A stretch of DNA of 64,000 bases from Paragordius varius. Lineage: Eukaryota > Nematomorpha. A program made the translations under genes and the position numbers. The notes beneath the pieces are model-generated. The model had not been told where the DNA came from and did no database searches. It saw only the letters and a list, made by a program, of their open reading frames with translations. Of the stretch, positions 35,572-48,560 are shown piece after piece; positions within the stretch are counted from its first letter, which is position 1; every line of letters starts with the position of its first letter. The stretch is taken from positions 12,400,001 to 12,464,000 of the forward strand of contig OZ176052.1 in the NCBI GenBank assembly GCA_964247055.1. The letters run 5' to 3'.

Positions 35572-35587
35572 AATAAAGTTCAATAAA
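35572..35587 (+). terminator. Poly(A) signals of the SLC35A-like gene
   Basis: Two AATAAA hexamers (35572-35577 and 35582-35587) lie about 310 bp after the stop codon. They are also only 82 bp from the stop codon of the convergent ADAMTS-like gene, so the 3' UTRs may overlap. Confidence 0.5.
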
Positions 35588-35668
35588 TTTGTTTAAAAAT
35601 AATTTAGTTCAATTTTTTTGATATTTGCATTGCTGTCATTATCAACAATACTGTTTTTTTCAAGCGTT

Positions 35669-38600
35669 TTAGTCATATGGTTCAAAAGGCCAGGGCGTTG
35701 TAGTAGGTGGCGTATAATTGCATCTCCTTCGTTGAACACTGGCTCCAATACAAAAGTTTGCACTAATAACAACAAAAACTGTATAGTTTTGATTTATCTA
35801 AAATACTCCATACCTTAGTGTTATTCAAATACGATCTTTGCGTAATAAACAAATACTAACAAGGTAAAAAATAATTGCCTAATTGTCTATCTACCTATTA
35901 GCAATACTATAATTAAATCGTTAAAGTTATATGAAAACTAAAGTTAAGTTAGGGGATTACACGGTCCGCAGCAAAAATAATAAGTTTTTATAATTTATGA
36001 CGACAAAATGGGATTTTTTAGCTATTCATGAAAATTTTTCTGAGACCCCCGGAAAAATATAAAATCTTTGTTTATAATATTTTGCGTTATCCTTATGCTA
36101 TATTAAAATAAATAAAATTTAGTTGACACGTTTTCATCCATTGTATTTAATTTTATTTGACCTAATATGCTAAAAAAGCGATTTTTTTATATTGGCTAAA
36201 ATAGCAGATAATTAAAATAATTATTTTTTCTTATATTTTAACCGCATATATAGTTTTGATATTCATTATCATAAGGCTTTCTATCGAATGATATTTAATT
36301 CATTAACCTTTAATTTTTAATCCACATTTTTCCCGGGTGTTAGAATATGAATATCAGAATCAAGGATTATATATCCTTAGCTAACTTAATACATTAATAA
36401 CTTTATTGTTATTTTCAATGTTAATATATAAAGGGTATTATTTATTTAACACATTCCACCGTCCCTCTAGTAAATCGTTAAAAACTTATTTAATATAAAA
36501 TGTTTTAGCGTTAAAAAAATATTGCTTACACATTTTCACAACTCCCTGGCATAATTAAAACTTATTGATATAAAACCAATTTAAACAAATTCGACATACT
36601 TTTCATTTATACACTTTCTTCTTCTGAATTGTGTATTGAAATAAGAACAGGGTTCCCAGCTACCCCAGGCGCCCCATCCGATAAGGTGTGAATATAAACT
36701 GATTACTTGCTCCTTACTTTGGCATACACCCCGAAAGCAAATCTGAATAAATATTGTACACATGAGTTTTCCAGAGGTTTAATTGAATATTTTTAAACAG
36801 AGATTAGGTAATTACGAATGAACACACAATATATCCCGTTTTTATATTATATTAAAGCTAATGTTTTCCCGGTCACTTTGTCAAACAGAGTAATTAAAAG
36901 AGACCTTATTGAAACAATTTATATTTTAGCGTTAAATACCCAAAATCAATCATTCCGGCTATCATTTTATTAATGGCCTATAAAGGAAAAAAATACAATC
37001 AAAATTAAAAGCAAATATGTGTAATTACATTGGCCATTTTGTGTGGTATTAAAATGGTATAATTTGAGCCATATGTTATGCAAGGTGTGCCTTCCAAAGT
37101 TACTGTATTTGTAGAAATTATATTTTTATAATGATCTTGACAGACGAGATTGCTGCAATTCGATAACTATATAAATAATATGAGAATTTGTCGTTTATAT
37201 TATATATATATAACAAATATGTTTTAGGCCATGGCAAAAAATATTTAACATAAAGTACGCGAAATTCGCGATTTTTGATCTGGAGTAAATATGAAACAGT
37301 TGATAACCTTGTTTTGTTTATACTCGTTAAGCCCAAAGCTAAAGCACGATAAGAACTGTGATATTTTATAAACCGAATATATTTTATAAGAGTTTAGCCC
37401 CTTATTTTTGGTCGATAGCAGGTAATAGGCAGGATGAGTTCAAAAAAATGCTTTAATAAAAACTTGAGATGCAATTTTAGCCGTTTCCACACCTGTGTTA
37501 ATCAAACATTGTTGGTCAAACAAGTGATAACCAGGAAGTGCATTGGGAATAATCAATGGAAAATTTTCATGGTTTGCCATTAAACAGTGAATAGACGATG
37601 AACTACATGCATTTTTTGAAATAGTTAATTTGAATTATGTTACATAAAAATTATATGCATTTTATGAGAAAATCCGTTGAGGGTAAAAGGTTTGGAACTC
37701 GCCTAAAGTAGACTTTGGGAAAATTTTTTTGCTTAGATATTTTTTATTCAGCTAATATATTTTTAAAAAGATTTTGCCTTAAAATTTAAACTAACGTATA
37801 AAAAAACAGCAACCTAACAAATTTGATTATCTCTTGCCGGCTACAATTTGACCATTCAAGCATTTGTGCATTGGATGCTTCGTAATGCATGAGGCCTCGG
37901 TCTGCTTCTCCCCTGCATTCGGTTTCCATGTCGTGTTTGACGTTCATTCTTATGGAATAAATTATTTTAAATGAAATTTTGGGTTAAAATATTTAAGCAA
38001 GTTTTGAGCTCAAACAAAAATGTTTAATATTTACAAATGTCCCAACTCATGAGCTATAGTAATCGCTGTGTCAAAGCCTTCATCAAGGACAACCATTGCG
38101 CTCAATGAAGGAATACATAAAGTGTTTATTTCACTATATCCAACAATACCTAAACTTTTAAGTGATAAGACATAAATATATCCTTGCATTATGTCATGTA
38201 TCAATTTTAATATCAAATTTATCTAAAATAAACGAATGATACTTTTGTTGTGATTTCGTCTCATCCTTCTACAAAATAAGTTGGTAAAAATTAAATATTA
38301 TATCCACATATTAGTTAAAACTTTTAAATAGTACACTTGTTTTGTATTATTAATTTCAGAGAACTGCCGTTTTAAGGACTTGAAAACCAGATTCTTGGGA
38401 ATTTTATAACGGTTTAAACTTTAAAGTGTTTAAATGGTTTTTTTCAGTGAAGTTTTTAATATCGTAAAATCCCTTCTTTATTCTTAATCGTATTTTTTGA
38501 TCTAACACTATAGAAAAGTAGAAATGACATTTTAACTCACATTTATTTAAAAGGAAGAGTTTTACAGATTATCCTTGCTTATTATATTATTATTGCGTTT

Positions 38601-41600
38601 TAGAACCGTTATAATCTGTATTTGCCCATAAATATATACTACATACTTAACAATTAATATGGATAAATCGGCATCGGGATATTGAAAGCGTTTATATTCT
38701 TGCAAATCGTCCAACATGTATTCTGGATATCGCGCATAAATTCGATTTCTCTATTTATTAAATTTATTACATGTAACAATGACTAGGAATAAATTTTTGT
38801 GCTTCATTTAATATGAAATCGGCCCTTAATATTTTGTCATATAAAAAAAATTAAGACGGAAAAATGGATAAAAATGTAAACGGAGCTAATCTTATCGATG
38901 ATAGTAGTCAAAAGTCCATCAGATCGGATTGGGGTTTTAGCTTGTAATATGTTTAATAATATAGAGTTGAGTATATTGGTATTTCCTTATTCAATATTTC
39001 CAAATATATACAGCAAAGAAAATCATTATTAGTTAATTTAAAGAAAATATACCATTTACACTTCAAAAGTGTCCTTGAACACTTCAAGTTGGTCCTTAAA
39101 ATTTATAAATTTTGATTTAACCATAAATTTAGCATGTTTTTTTATTTTATTATTTTTTAACCTAATTTTCTATATTTATAATATACTAGCGTAAATCTCG
39201 TGTTGCTAAGCAGCCCGAGGAAGTCGTTCGGACTTCTGGGGGGGAGGGTAGCATTTTTAATTTTATAAGCAATTTTATTATGCGGCACGAAGTTTTAAAA
39301 TGATTCACATAGTCTCATAAGTTTTCTGAAATTCCAAAGGTATGCTGTATCGATATTATGGCGCAGTTGTAGGCGGGTAACCCATTACCCAGAGGCCAAT
39401 ATAAAAATGTAGTTAGATGAAAAATTGCCTTTATACCTGAAAACAGCGTTCATTCCTAATAGTTTATGGAAGAATGGCTTCCAAACTAAATAATAGTTCA
39501 AGATAGCGCGTTTTTTAGGGAGTAAAGGGTCTATTTAACGGCTAATTCAAAAAATCCGCTCGACAATAATTTTTGACTTTATACGGGTAATACTTTAAGC
39601 AGCTATTGAACTCATATGGCCTGATAGGTTTTCTGAAATTTAGCCCCAAAAGCACGCTATTTCGATATGACGGGTCAGTTTTTAGTGGGTAGCTCCTTAC
39701 TCAGCAGCTATCATCAAAGAAACGCTTGACTAAAATTTTTACCTTTTAACAGGGAATACATGGAATCCTTATTTAATTTTTACGGTCTTAAACCTTGGGC
39801 GAAAAATAGATTCAAAAAATATTTTTGTGGACTTTGTTTTTTGAAAATGGCATTTTACGGGAGGAGCGGGTAAAAAGAGGGCCTAAATTAAAAAAGCGAG
39901 ACGACTATGTTCGGCGCAATCGAAAATAACTAAACAAAAATCATATTTGAAATTGAATGGTCCAACACGTTCTCCGGAAAATTGTCTCAAAGACACGATT
40001 TTTGTGGACTTCTGTTTTCAAAAAAACCCATTTTTACACGGGGTGGGCCAGAACTGGGGTAATTCAAAAAAAGGGCGAAGCTATTGTCGGGGCATTCATT
40101 AATGATTATATTTTTTCGATATTTGGATTGAATGGGTCTACCTTTTCAGGTAGCAGATCACAAAGCCAGCATTTTCCATTTTTATAATTATATAGATTTA
40201 TTTATTTATTTAAATAGAAAAAATTTTATTCAAAATCACTTTTTTATTTCAAACTAACTTTACAAAATTATTAACTTTTAAATGTTTTTAATGAAAAATT
40301 TATATAATAATCCAGAAAACTTAAATATTTTTTAATTAGGTGTTAATCTTATGAATATCCAAAATTATTTAAAGAAATTAATGAAGATATACGGTTTCTC
40401 AATGATTAAAAGTTGTTATTGATAGAAAATTTATGTTAAATAATAGAAAATAGGTTAAAACGATAAAATAGATGATACGATTTGATTGGTAAAAGTTAAA
40501 AACAAAACAAAATAGGCAAACGACCAACTTGAAATGTTCAAGGACCAACTTGAAATGTTCAAGGATCGACTTGAAGTGTTCAAGGACACTAAGTGCAAAT
40601 GGTATAGTAAAAAGAGTAACTTTACAATATAACTCCTTGCGGTGTGATATTTGCCAATAATTATTAAAATCTAGCTATATACATATTTACTCATACTGTA
40701 CGTAACAACGCTAATCCTCTTTTATATCATAATAAATTTATTTACTGGGTAATAGAGAATATCTATCAAACCGATTTGTATTGTCACATTCAGGTCGAGG
40801 TTGTGCAAAATATGATTTACCTAAACAAAATTTATTTAAGTATATTAACCAAAAAAAGAGTTAACAAACTTTTCATTTTTTTTCTACCTGACTCAGTAAT
40901 AAAAGAAGTAATCGTTTCTCAAATGAATAATTTTGTCGAGTGATATGGACCAATGTTTCTATTGTTAAAATGCGTTTCAAGTTACGTCGCGTAACCTTTG
41001 TCCTGTTTATTTTTTGCAAAGAAGTCACTAATTTTATGACGAAAAAATATTTAAAATAATATTTTTGGATAAAACTTAAAATACATAAAAATTGAAATTA
41101 CACGGACAAACGTAAAAATATAAAGACAAATATTTTTTTAAAAAACAATGATAGTTTTTAAATCTTGATTTTTTCTAATTATAACTCATTGTTACTACAA
41201 AGTATGAAATAGATATGTTATAATTTAATTACATTAGACAACAAATTTTGACTTTTTTAGGTGACAATCTTGTAAATTTAAAATTAATTTCAACGTATAT
41301 GAATAGTGTAAAACTTAAGAATTTTTTATTATTAGGGTTTTTCGAAAGTTTTTGGCCCCAATTTAACGTTAAATTCGAAATTTTCAAAATTAAAAGTTTT
41401 AGACATAGGGCCATAAATTTTTATCATTCGAAAGAGGGCGAAAAACTAATTTTTTTAAATGGTAGTTAGTCATTTAATCAATCTAATGTTAGTCTTTATA
41501 TGGTCAAAATTTTATCACTTAAATAATTCAAAAATTTTTACAGAAAAACTAATTTAAAATTAATATAAATTATTTTAATATAATTGGATTTACAATAAAA

Positions 41601-43057
41601 TATATATATATATCTTTGAAAAGGCTTATATCCTGCTTTGTATATAAAAATTATCTTTATCAAAATTATTATACTTAGTGGATAAATGCATATTTATAAT
41701 TTTAAATTTATATTATAATTGCTAAAAAGATCAGTCTTTTTTTGAAATCATAAGCCTCTTAAAGAAAATATAACATGAGATGATAATTTTTTAAAAAACA
41801 AAAAACTTAAAAATGGCTGTTTTGAATGGCATAAAATAAATAAAAATGTTTTAATCAAAAAAAACTTTCTTGTTATCTTTTTTGGACATTCATCGCCATC
41901 TAGACAAAGTTTTAGCTTTTTCCATCCATTAGTATTAAAAATTTATAATTGAGAAAAACGCTCTCTCTCTTCGCGCGATTGCCGCTTCCTATGTCCAATA
42001 ATTATCAATTTAAAAGATATTAGTATGCATTTTATAGTTGTTTCATTACTCTTTCGAATGATATATTACGAATGGGCATTTGTTGTATTCTAATGCAAAC
42101 ATTTTTCAGTAGATAAAGAGGTCGCTTAATCATAAAAAATTAATCATATATTTCAGAATTACTGTTATAGTAAAGAGCGGTAAGTGCAAAAAACTGGCAG
42201 AAAAATAGTTGTCAAAATAATTTATATGGATTAGATTTTGAAAAGTATGGTTGTCTTTTTAAAAAAAATATTTGTCTTTATATTTTTACGTTTTTACCTA
42301 TAATTTCAATTTCTGTATGTGTTTTTAATTAGAAATTACAGTCGACCCCAACCCATTGGATAAATATATGGCTCCATATCCGCATCAGGTCCCTTTTTAC
42401 ATAAATAAATATTAAACTATTTATTATTACTATTATTAAACATATGTTAAAATAATCTATATAATATTAAATTTTTTTAATACTTCACCTCATAGAGAAC
42501 AGTCAAGGCCAACAGGCGGCCCTTTAAAAATTGGAAACTAATTGCAAAAATATGCCATAATATCTAAGCAATATAGATATTAAAGAAATTAAATAAAACT
42601 AGTAAAAATTTATTGTGGTAGGATTATATATCCTTAGGTTTGAAACTTAATTTATTAATACCCATATAAATTTCAAATGCGACCCGCAAAGCCATTTGTG
42701 TTGGACACCTTTGTCATAGAGTTTAGTGCGAAGGTGTTCTTAACTTAATAATTATATTAAAAAAATAAATACTTGCTAAAAAGTGGGAAAAGTGAAGGAT
42801 CATCAGCTTAAGCTAATTATAAGCGTTATTTATTATAGAGCTCACAATAAAAGGGAAAGGACTCATTACAAAGGAAGAAGTCACTGCAATTTAAACCAAC
42901 GAATATTTTATATAGTTAAAATATTACGTTTTATGCAATGCTCAAAGCCATTAAATTTATAAGTATAAATGAGAGATCCATTGGCTATTTTTGAAACGAT
43001 GGTTCGTTGTTTTGAGAATTCATCATTAAAAAATGCTTGCAAAAGCGCATCATTGGT
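35669..43057 (-). CDS. ADAMTS-like secreted metalloprotease, paralogue 1
   Basis: Ten exons join in phase: 40888..41027, 40746..40820, 38647..38750, 38243..38268, 38035..38182, 37796..37948, 37464..37602, 37029..37166, 36600..36742, 35669..35762. A further candidate prodomain exon is at 42928..43057 (compatible phase, less sure). The reprolysin active site HELGHLMNVKHD spans the 38035/37948 junction and fits HExxHxxNxxHD, followed by a Met-turn in GLMHYEAS. Next come a disintegrin-like part (LPGYHLFDQQC), a Cys motif ending LEGTPC, and one thrombospondin type 1 repeat, GWGAWGSWEPCS to FRRRKC, finishing FCIGASVQRRRC in the last exon. Spacer, PLAC and further TSP1 repeats are absent, so this is a minimal ADAMTS. 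Dibasic RRNLKR precedes the protease domain. It should act on extracellular matrix. Exon lengths 75, 104, 26 and 143 equal those of paralogue 2. The signal peptide was not found. Confidence 0.88.
39051..40603. mobile_element. TIR element with tandem subterminal repeats, carrying R1
   Basis: The left end ACCATTTACACTT followed by GTCCTTGAACACTTCAAG is mirrored at the right end by CTTGAAGTGTTCAAGGAC and AAGTGCAAATGGT. Three tandem ACTTGAA(A/G)TGTTCAAGGA units lie at the right end. Flanks are TAT and ATA, giving a palindromic TATACC...GGTATA junction, which suggests a TA target. The interior from 39184 is an R1 copy. The element lies in a 2-kb intron of ADAMTS-like paralogue 1. Confidence 0.75.
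39184..40195 (+). repeat. Dispersed repeat family R1, copy C
   Basis: Starts TACTAGCGTAAATCTC and ends near a CCATTTTTATAA run. It holds the same coding-like patch (KKGEAIVGAFINDYIF) as copies A and B, in the opposite orientation within the window. Confidence 0.75.
41233..42220. mobile_element. TIR element family T1, copy 2 (in an ADAMTS-like gene)
   Basis: The left end CATTAGACAACAAATTTT matches the right end of the copy at 13714-14838 and stays similar for several hundred bases (ATTTAACGTTAAATTCGAAA, ATCATTCGAAAGAGGGCGAA, AAATGGTAG). The right end near 42220 is decayed. The orientation is opposite to copy 1. Confidence 0.72.
42499..42714. mobile_element. hAT MITE family H1, copy 4
   Basis: GCCAACAGGCGGCCC on the left and GTTGGACACCTTTGT on the right. 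The flanks CATAGAGA (42491-42498) and CATAGAGT (42715-42722) match at 7 of 8 positions, supporting a hAT target duplication. Confidence 0.82.
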
Positions 43058-45192
43058 CTACGCAATATATATATATATATATATATAAATTTAAACCAGG
43101 TGAATTTATAATTTTTTCCGGTTTTTTTGGTAAAATATGTAATTTTGAAAGAAATAACAAAATATTTAATTCAAAGCATGAGCATCGGCTAATACATTTC
43201 GCTCATCTCTCAGGAAATATATAAATGCCATGCCAGAAAAACTGATTCACTTTTGTGGCAAACTATCCAACGTTTTCCAAATTATTGAAGTGGTGCTATG
43301 CGAGCTAGCCCCAATAATGCGAAGTTGTATTAGTCATGGCGCCAAGTTAGGAGAGTTCAGCGGATGCGAAAAAAGTTCGTATGCAAGCGAATTTAAAACT
43401 GGTTGCAATGTTTCAGATGAAACAAGTAGCAAATCACTTTATCATGTTTTTTTCAATTAATGCATGATTATACTTAGGTATATGCTGGAAATAGTGTTGT
43501 GTATGTATTAAAAGTTAATAATACACAATACCGCTTAGGTTCCCCTCGAGAGAGCATGGTTTTTGCCAAGCGTGGCCTTTTTGTAGAAACGGCCTGCAGG
43601 CGAGTGCCACTATTTTTCCGCTTTGGATTAAACCTCTACTTATCACCATAACCCGATGCGCAATTTTCCTGACATTAAAGCAGGATTACACAAGTCACAT
43701 TGCGATTTTCGATTTACATTCATTACAAATGTTTAGAACCCATTCACCGAGTTTTTTGCTTATTGATGGCAGACATCTTTTATTGTTTATTGTGATACAT
43801 GTATCTGCAAATTAGCGTTGAACTTCATTTGGGTCATCAACCAATAACTCTTGCACTTTATCGTCTTAGCAATTAGGCAATCTAACATAGCGCCTTAAAA
43901 TGAAATCATATTTTTAATATTCCGAAACCATGTTTCATGTGTTAGCTGAGCATATTCACCATACTGCCAGCAAACGATAACTTTCAACAGCTTATTTGAA
44001 GACAAGGTGTGAAATATTTTTTTAGGTACATTTGACATGATTAATGAATGCCAACTAGTTTTTGGTCAAATACTAGATTTGTCGTTTATTGTTAGATAAA
44101 AAGATGAGATTTGTATAAAATTAATCGTCTGCGTACTTTTCAATGGCCTTCTTAGTTAAACCGGTTATAAATTATGAATACACCACATATAAATATATAT
44201 ATATATATATATACCAGCGGAATAGGATGAAATTCCAACAAAATAAAATAACTTCTATTATTTGCTATTATGGTGCCATCATACATATTGTTTTCAAGTT
44301 TAATCTATAAAATATATATAATTTATATCCATTTTACGAAACAGACCATAATTTTGAGTCAAATTTAATTAGTTTTTTTTTGAACAGTGGTACTTAAATC
44401 CCGGTCCTAAAAGTACCTTTTTTGTGGCCCTGAATTATATTTTAAATTTTTTGATGCACTTATTTTGTTGAATATCTGCAAATGTGTCAAACATATGAAA
44501 TTTTATCGATAATATATTTAAAATATTTTGATAATGATAAAAAATTAGAATAATGTGCTGCTAAAAGTTTTGATTTTTTTGAACAAATATTGGTGTAACT
44601 AATAGAAAACAAAAAAAAATTTGTACTAATTTATACATCTATTGCAATATTATAATTTTAGACCCAATGATTTTTTCATATTAAAGTCGTACTTAACCCC
44701 TACTTAAATTAATATACCAATTCTTCTTGATCTCTCCGCGAATATGTGGATTGCAGAAGTATGGGATTGGATTTTTTGGCATTTATTATTAAATCAGATT
44801 GGGAGTCTAATTTGTGACAAAACTCGAATTGTATTATGTATTGTTGAGCAAACACATTGGTCATTATAAGATGAACCCCTATAATTATATCATAAATAAC
44901 GCCATGTTTTCGTAAAAATTGGTTTTACAGTGAACAAAACATATAATTCAAGGTAACATTTATTAAAAAGAAACCATACTGATCCTATTTTTTTCTTATA
45001 TATTATATGTGATAAATCAAACACAAATTCGGTAAATTATAAATTATATTATTTAAGACCCTAAAAAATAGGGTTAATTAAAAATCAAAATTAAAAAAAT
45101 CTTTCTTTAGATAAATATTAATGAATCTTTTACTTTTGATGCTTAGTCTTTATGATTGCATTTTTTACTGTGCTTATCGGTATTGCATAGAT

Positions 45193-45420
45193 CAGGGTCC
45201 AACCGGCGAATGGGCCGAATGCGGCCTTTCTAAACTCTTTGTGCGGCCCTCGAAAAATTTCGAAATATTAAAAAATACTCTAACAAAATCTTAGTAAAAT
45301 TGATTTACAAAAATCTATCCAAAAGACAACAAACTAAAAAAATTGTATTATGTTTTTATTTTACATTCTTATGTTTGAAACCTAATAAATCCTGGCATAT
45401 TCAATAACATAATGCAAAAA
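45193..45420. mobile_element. hAT MITE family H1, decayed copy 5
   Basis: Begins CAGGGTCCAACCGGCG and continues with GCGGCC-rich sequence and the AACCTAATAAAT block also seen near the right side of other H1 copies. The right terminus is not visible; the sequence runs into an (AT)n tract. Confidence 0.55.
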
Positions 45421-45432
45421 AAAATTCTGATA

Positions 45433-45437
<5 letters not shown>

Positions 45438-45469
<32 letters not shown>
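45438..45469. repeat. (AT)n microsatellite
   Basis: About 32 bp of AT dinucleotides directly after the decayed H1 copy. Confidence 0.9.
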
Positions 45470-45471
<2 letters not shown>

Positions 45472-47554
45472 AAATATCCATGGTTTGGGATTAAAAGTAA
45501 TAAATTATTTGGACCTTTGTGGTATTTCTTCGTATCGAAAAATCGTTAAATTAACACATATTAAATAAAATTGTTAAACTAATTCCAAAAAAATGCACTT
45601 AATTATCATATTTGAAACCAAAATATTATTTATATTAAAATTCAGACGTAGGCTCCGAAATTCGATTTTATTCAAAATTGGCCAGTTCAAATAAATGCAA
45701 TGCCGAAATCGAGTGATTTTTAATATGTGCTAAATTTAATCAATTTTTTTAAAAAATGCCTTTTTTCCAAAATTTAAATTTTGAATATTCTACGCGTACA
45801 ACGGTGTATAGTTTTCTTAAAAAAAATTGTATAATTCGAATGCCTAAACTATCTCAAAATTCTAATTTAAAAATTAGTCAGATTTCAAATTAAGCTTAAA
45901 CTATGTTTTTTAAAATATTACCCAAATTTGAAAGCGAATCACTCTTTTAATCATTACATGTGATAGAAATGTTCATTATCGTATAATAAAACTTTTGTTT
46001 TTATAATCTATTTAAACATTTGTGTACCTTTTCCATCATTTCTCAAAATAGTATGAAATACGCTTTAAAAAAATTTTTGAAAATTTAAATTTTGAAGAAA
46101 TTATACATTTTTTTAAATATATCTTTGATGTAATCTCACATATATTATATATTGTTTTCACTTTTCAGCATTTAGCGATTATTTTAAGAAAATAGCCAAT
46201 TTTGAACCAATAATTTGCCACTTTTGAAGCCCTTTTCGTTTGATATGAATATTTTGCCTTTTGAACTCATGATATAATTAAGTGAATTTCCGAATGAAGG
46301 ATTAAGCTTTGACTAAAAAAATTTATATAATATAATGTGCTCTAATTGACCATTTTTCGATATAGAGAAGCAACTACCACATACCAAATATTTTCATATC
46401 ACTACTATCATTAAAACCGGAAGCATCATAAGAATCCTGAGAATATATATGTAATCAGGATTATTAGTAAAGTAATATTTTTTGATCAAGCCATTCTTAT
46501 GTTATGAGACAGGAAAACAATAGACTAGTTTATAAGCTCAAAACATTTTATAATATGATTTAGCTTATTTTATTACAAAATGAACCAATTAATAAGCGTT
46601 TTCAAAAGATTTTAGTTTGCAAGTAAAAGAGTATCTTGAGCTCTATAAAACCTTATAATTACCTAATATCGTATGAATAAATTTGATAAACATTTCGTGC
46701 GGGTAAAATCAAATTAACAAGAAAAATATGTATCCATGATCAATTTACTAACAAAAATTTTGATTATTTTTTTCGAGGTTATAGCCGTTTCATATCACAT
46801 AACAGCTTATTTATAATTACTATAAACATATGTTTTAATAGATATCTTTAAGCTGACAAGGCATTTATAATCAAAGGTTGTAGATTAATCCTATAAATCA
46901 ATTAAGATAACGATTGCTAAAAATTGACCAGGTTTATCTGCTTTATTTTTAGCTTTGATAATTGCCTACCTTTCCTCAAGTTGTCCGATAACAGTCTCAG
47001 ATAAGAAATTCATTAATTATTTATTGTTTACCTATTTATTACCCCAGTGCTTAAAGTTATCTCAAAAAAATTTAGCATTGGGTGAAATTTAAAGTATGCT
47101 TTCTGTAGCCTTTGGTAGCATAATACAATTTTCAAGTTTAGTGATATTTTGGGGTTAGTGTTTGACAGTTTTTAATGTAAACTTCTCTTTTAAAAGTTGT
47201 TTTGGTTAAAATCATATTAAAAATTGTTTTCCTATATAAAAAACTTTAATTTTTGTTTTTTATTATTAACACCATTTAAACGAACTGCTGATATTAAAAT
47301 CAGTAATCAAGTGTTTGCTGGTAAAATAATATAGGAAAGCTTGATAAAGTTAATTTTGCTAACCATAATATACATTTATTTGTATGTTGCATTAGCGATA
47401 GAAATGGCAGCGCAAAGGTTTGAGATTATTTTACATTTTTAGGTTTGGACAATGTTTTTGTATCATGCATCACGGCTAAAGCATAGTTAAAATTTGGTCC
47501 AATACTCATAACATTTTTTAAGTTTTTAAATTTTAAATTAAAAGTATTACAAAA

Positions 47555-47640
47555 GTGGGGGTATTACAGTCGCAGTTTTTTTCTGAAAACTCAGTACTGT
47601 ACTTCGAAAAACAGCCTATACCTAGACCATAAAGCTGGCT
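47555..47640 (-). repeat. Repeat family R3, copy 2
   Basis: The reverse complement reads GGCTGTTTTTCGAAGTACAG, then TACTGAGTTTTCAG and CCCCCACTTTTGTA, matching 22365-22445. Confidence 0.6.
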
Positions 47641-48104
47641 AAAGCAAATTTGACTAAAATATTATTTTAAAAATATGCGTTTAATAATTTGGATGCCTCG
47701 CATATATTATCGAAATGTTGGCTATTTGTGTTAATTAAAAAAACTAGTCTATATATTTAACTATGTGAATCCACGGAGATCATATAGTAAATTAAAATTT
47801 GACATAAATTTTTTTACATTTACATTTTATATATTTTTTTATAAATGACTAAAATAAATCAACACCATAAAAACGAAAATCTCAATTATTAGAATATATT
47901 GTATCGAGTTATATTTGTGAATTGCATTGATTTTTTTGTTTCCAATTAAAATCAGACAGCTTTTGTGCAGCTCTAAATAGTTTGTTATGCGATACAGTAA
48001 CAAGCATTATTTCGGCCATATCTGTATTTTTAATGGCTAAAAGGGCGTTTTATTTATTTTGTGCTCACATGTATGAGATTTTTATTTTATTTATATTTTA
48101 ACAT

Positions 48105-48560
48105 TTGGTTTCGAATTGGGGTATCTAAATACCCCAGAGTGTTTAATAGGTATTTTTATAATCTACTGAAGGAAACGGTCCCATAAATTTATGCTTCTAT
48201 CCTAATAAAAATTATATAATAAGCCAAAATATCTAAATAAAATTTTGTTTTGTAAAAAAATTCCCTGTCAAACTACTTTGACGCCATTTTTATTTTACAA
48301 AATTTTTGCAAAATATCGTCTTCATTTAATTTTAAGTTAGCTTAAATTAATTAATATTTTGAATAAAATTTATATATATTTCGGTTTATTAATGTTTTAT
48401 ATGTGCAAAATTTTGCCATGGTTTCGATTCCTTCCATATTTTTTTGAGAATTTATGTGGGGTATCTAACTACCCCAATTTGAATAGAAGGACTGAAATGA
48501 CTGTGTTGTATCCAAGTGTTATATTGAACACTGTATTTTTTTCCATACATTTCAAAAATG
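48105..48560. repeat. Repeat family R2, copy 2
   Basis: The left side starts TTAACATTTGGTTTCGAATTG and holds GGGGTATCTAAATACCCC; the right side holds GGGGTATCTAACTACCCC and ends CCAAGTGTTA. Both inner motifs are perfect 6-bp-stem hairpins. The middle matches copies at 16150-16700 and 50420-50965. Confidence 0.78.

Larger units (their letters stand above)
43058..48104. other. Intergenic region between the head-to-head ADAMTS-like genes
   Basis: The upstream sides of both protease genes lie here, so signal-peptide exons may be hidden. The patch 43230-44060 has clearly more G and C than its surroundings, with open stretches on the plus strand (for example GSPRESMVFAKRGLFVE near 43540); it looks like a decayed gene, perhaps a transposase, but was not identified. 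The rest is AT-rich with an H1 relic, an R3 copy and an (AT)n run. Confidence 0.4.

Noticed and set aside
36480-36560. Apparent last ADAMTS-1 exon with PGSCENV after an acceptor-like CAG
   Set aside because: The phase does not fit the exon at 36600..36742. The exon at 35669..35762 joins in phase and gives the expected FCIGASVQRRRC ending.
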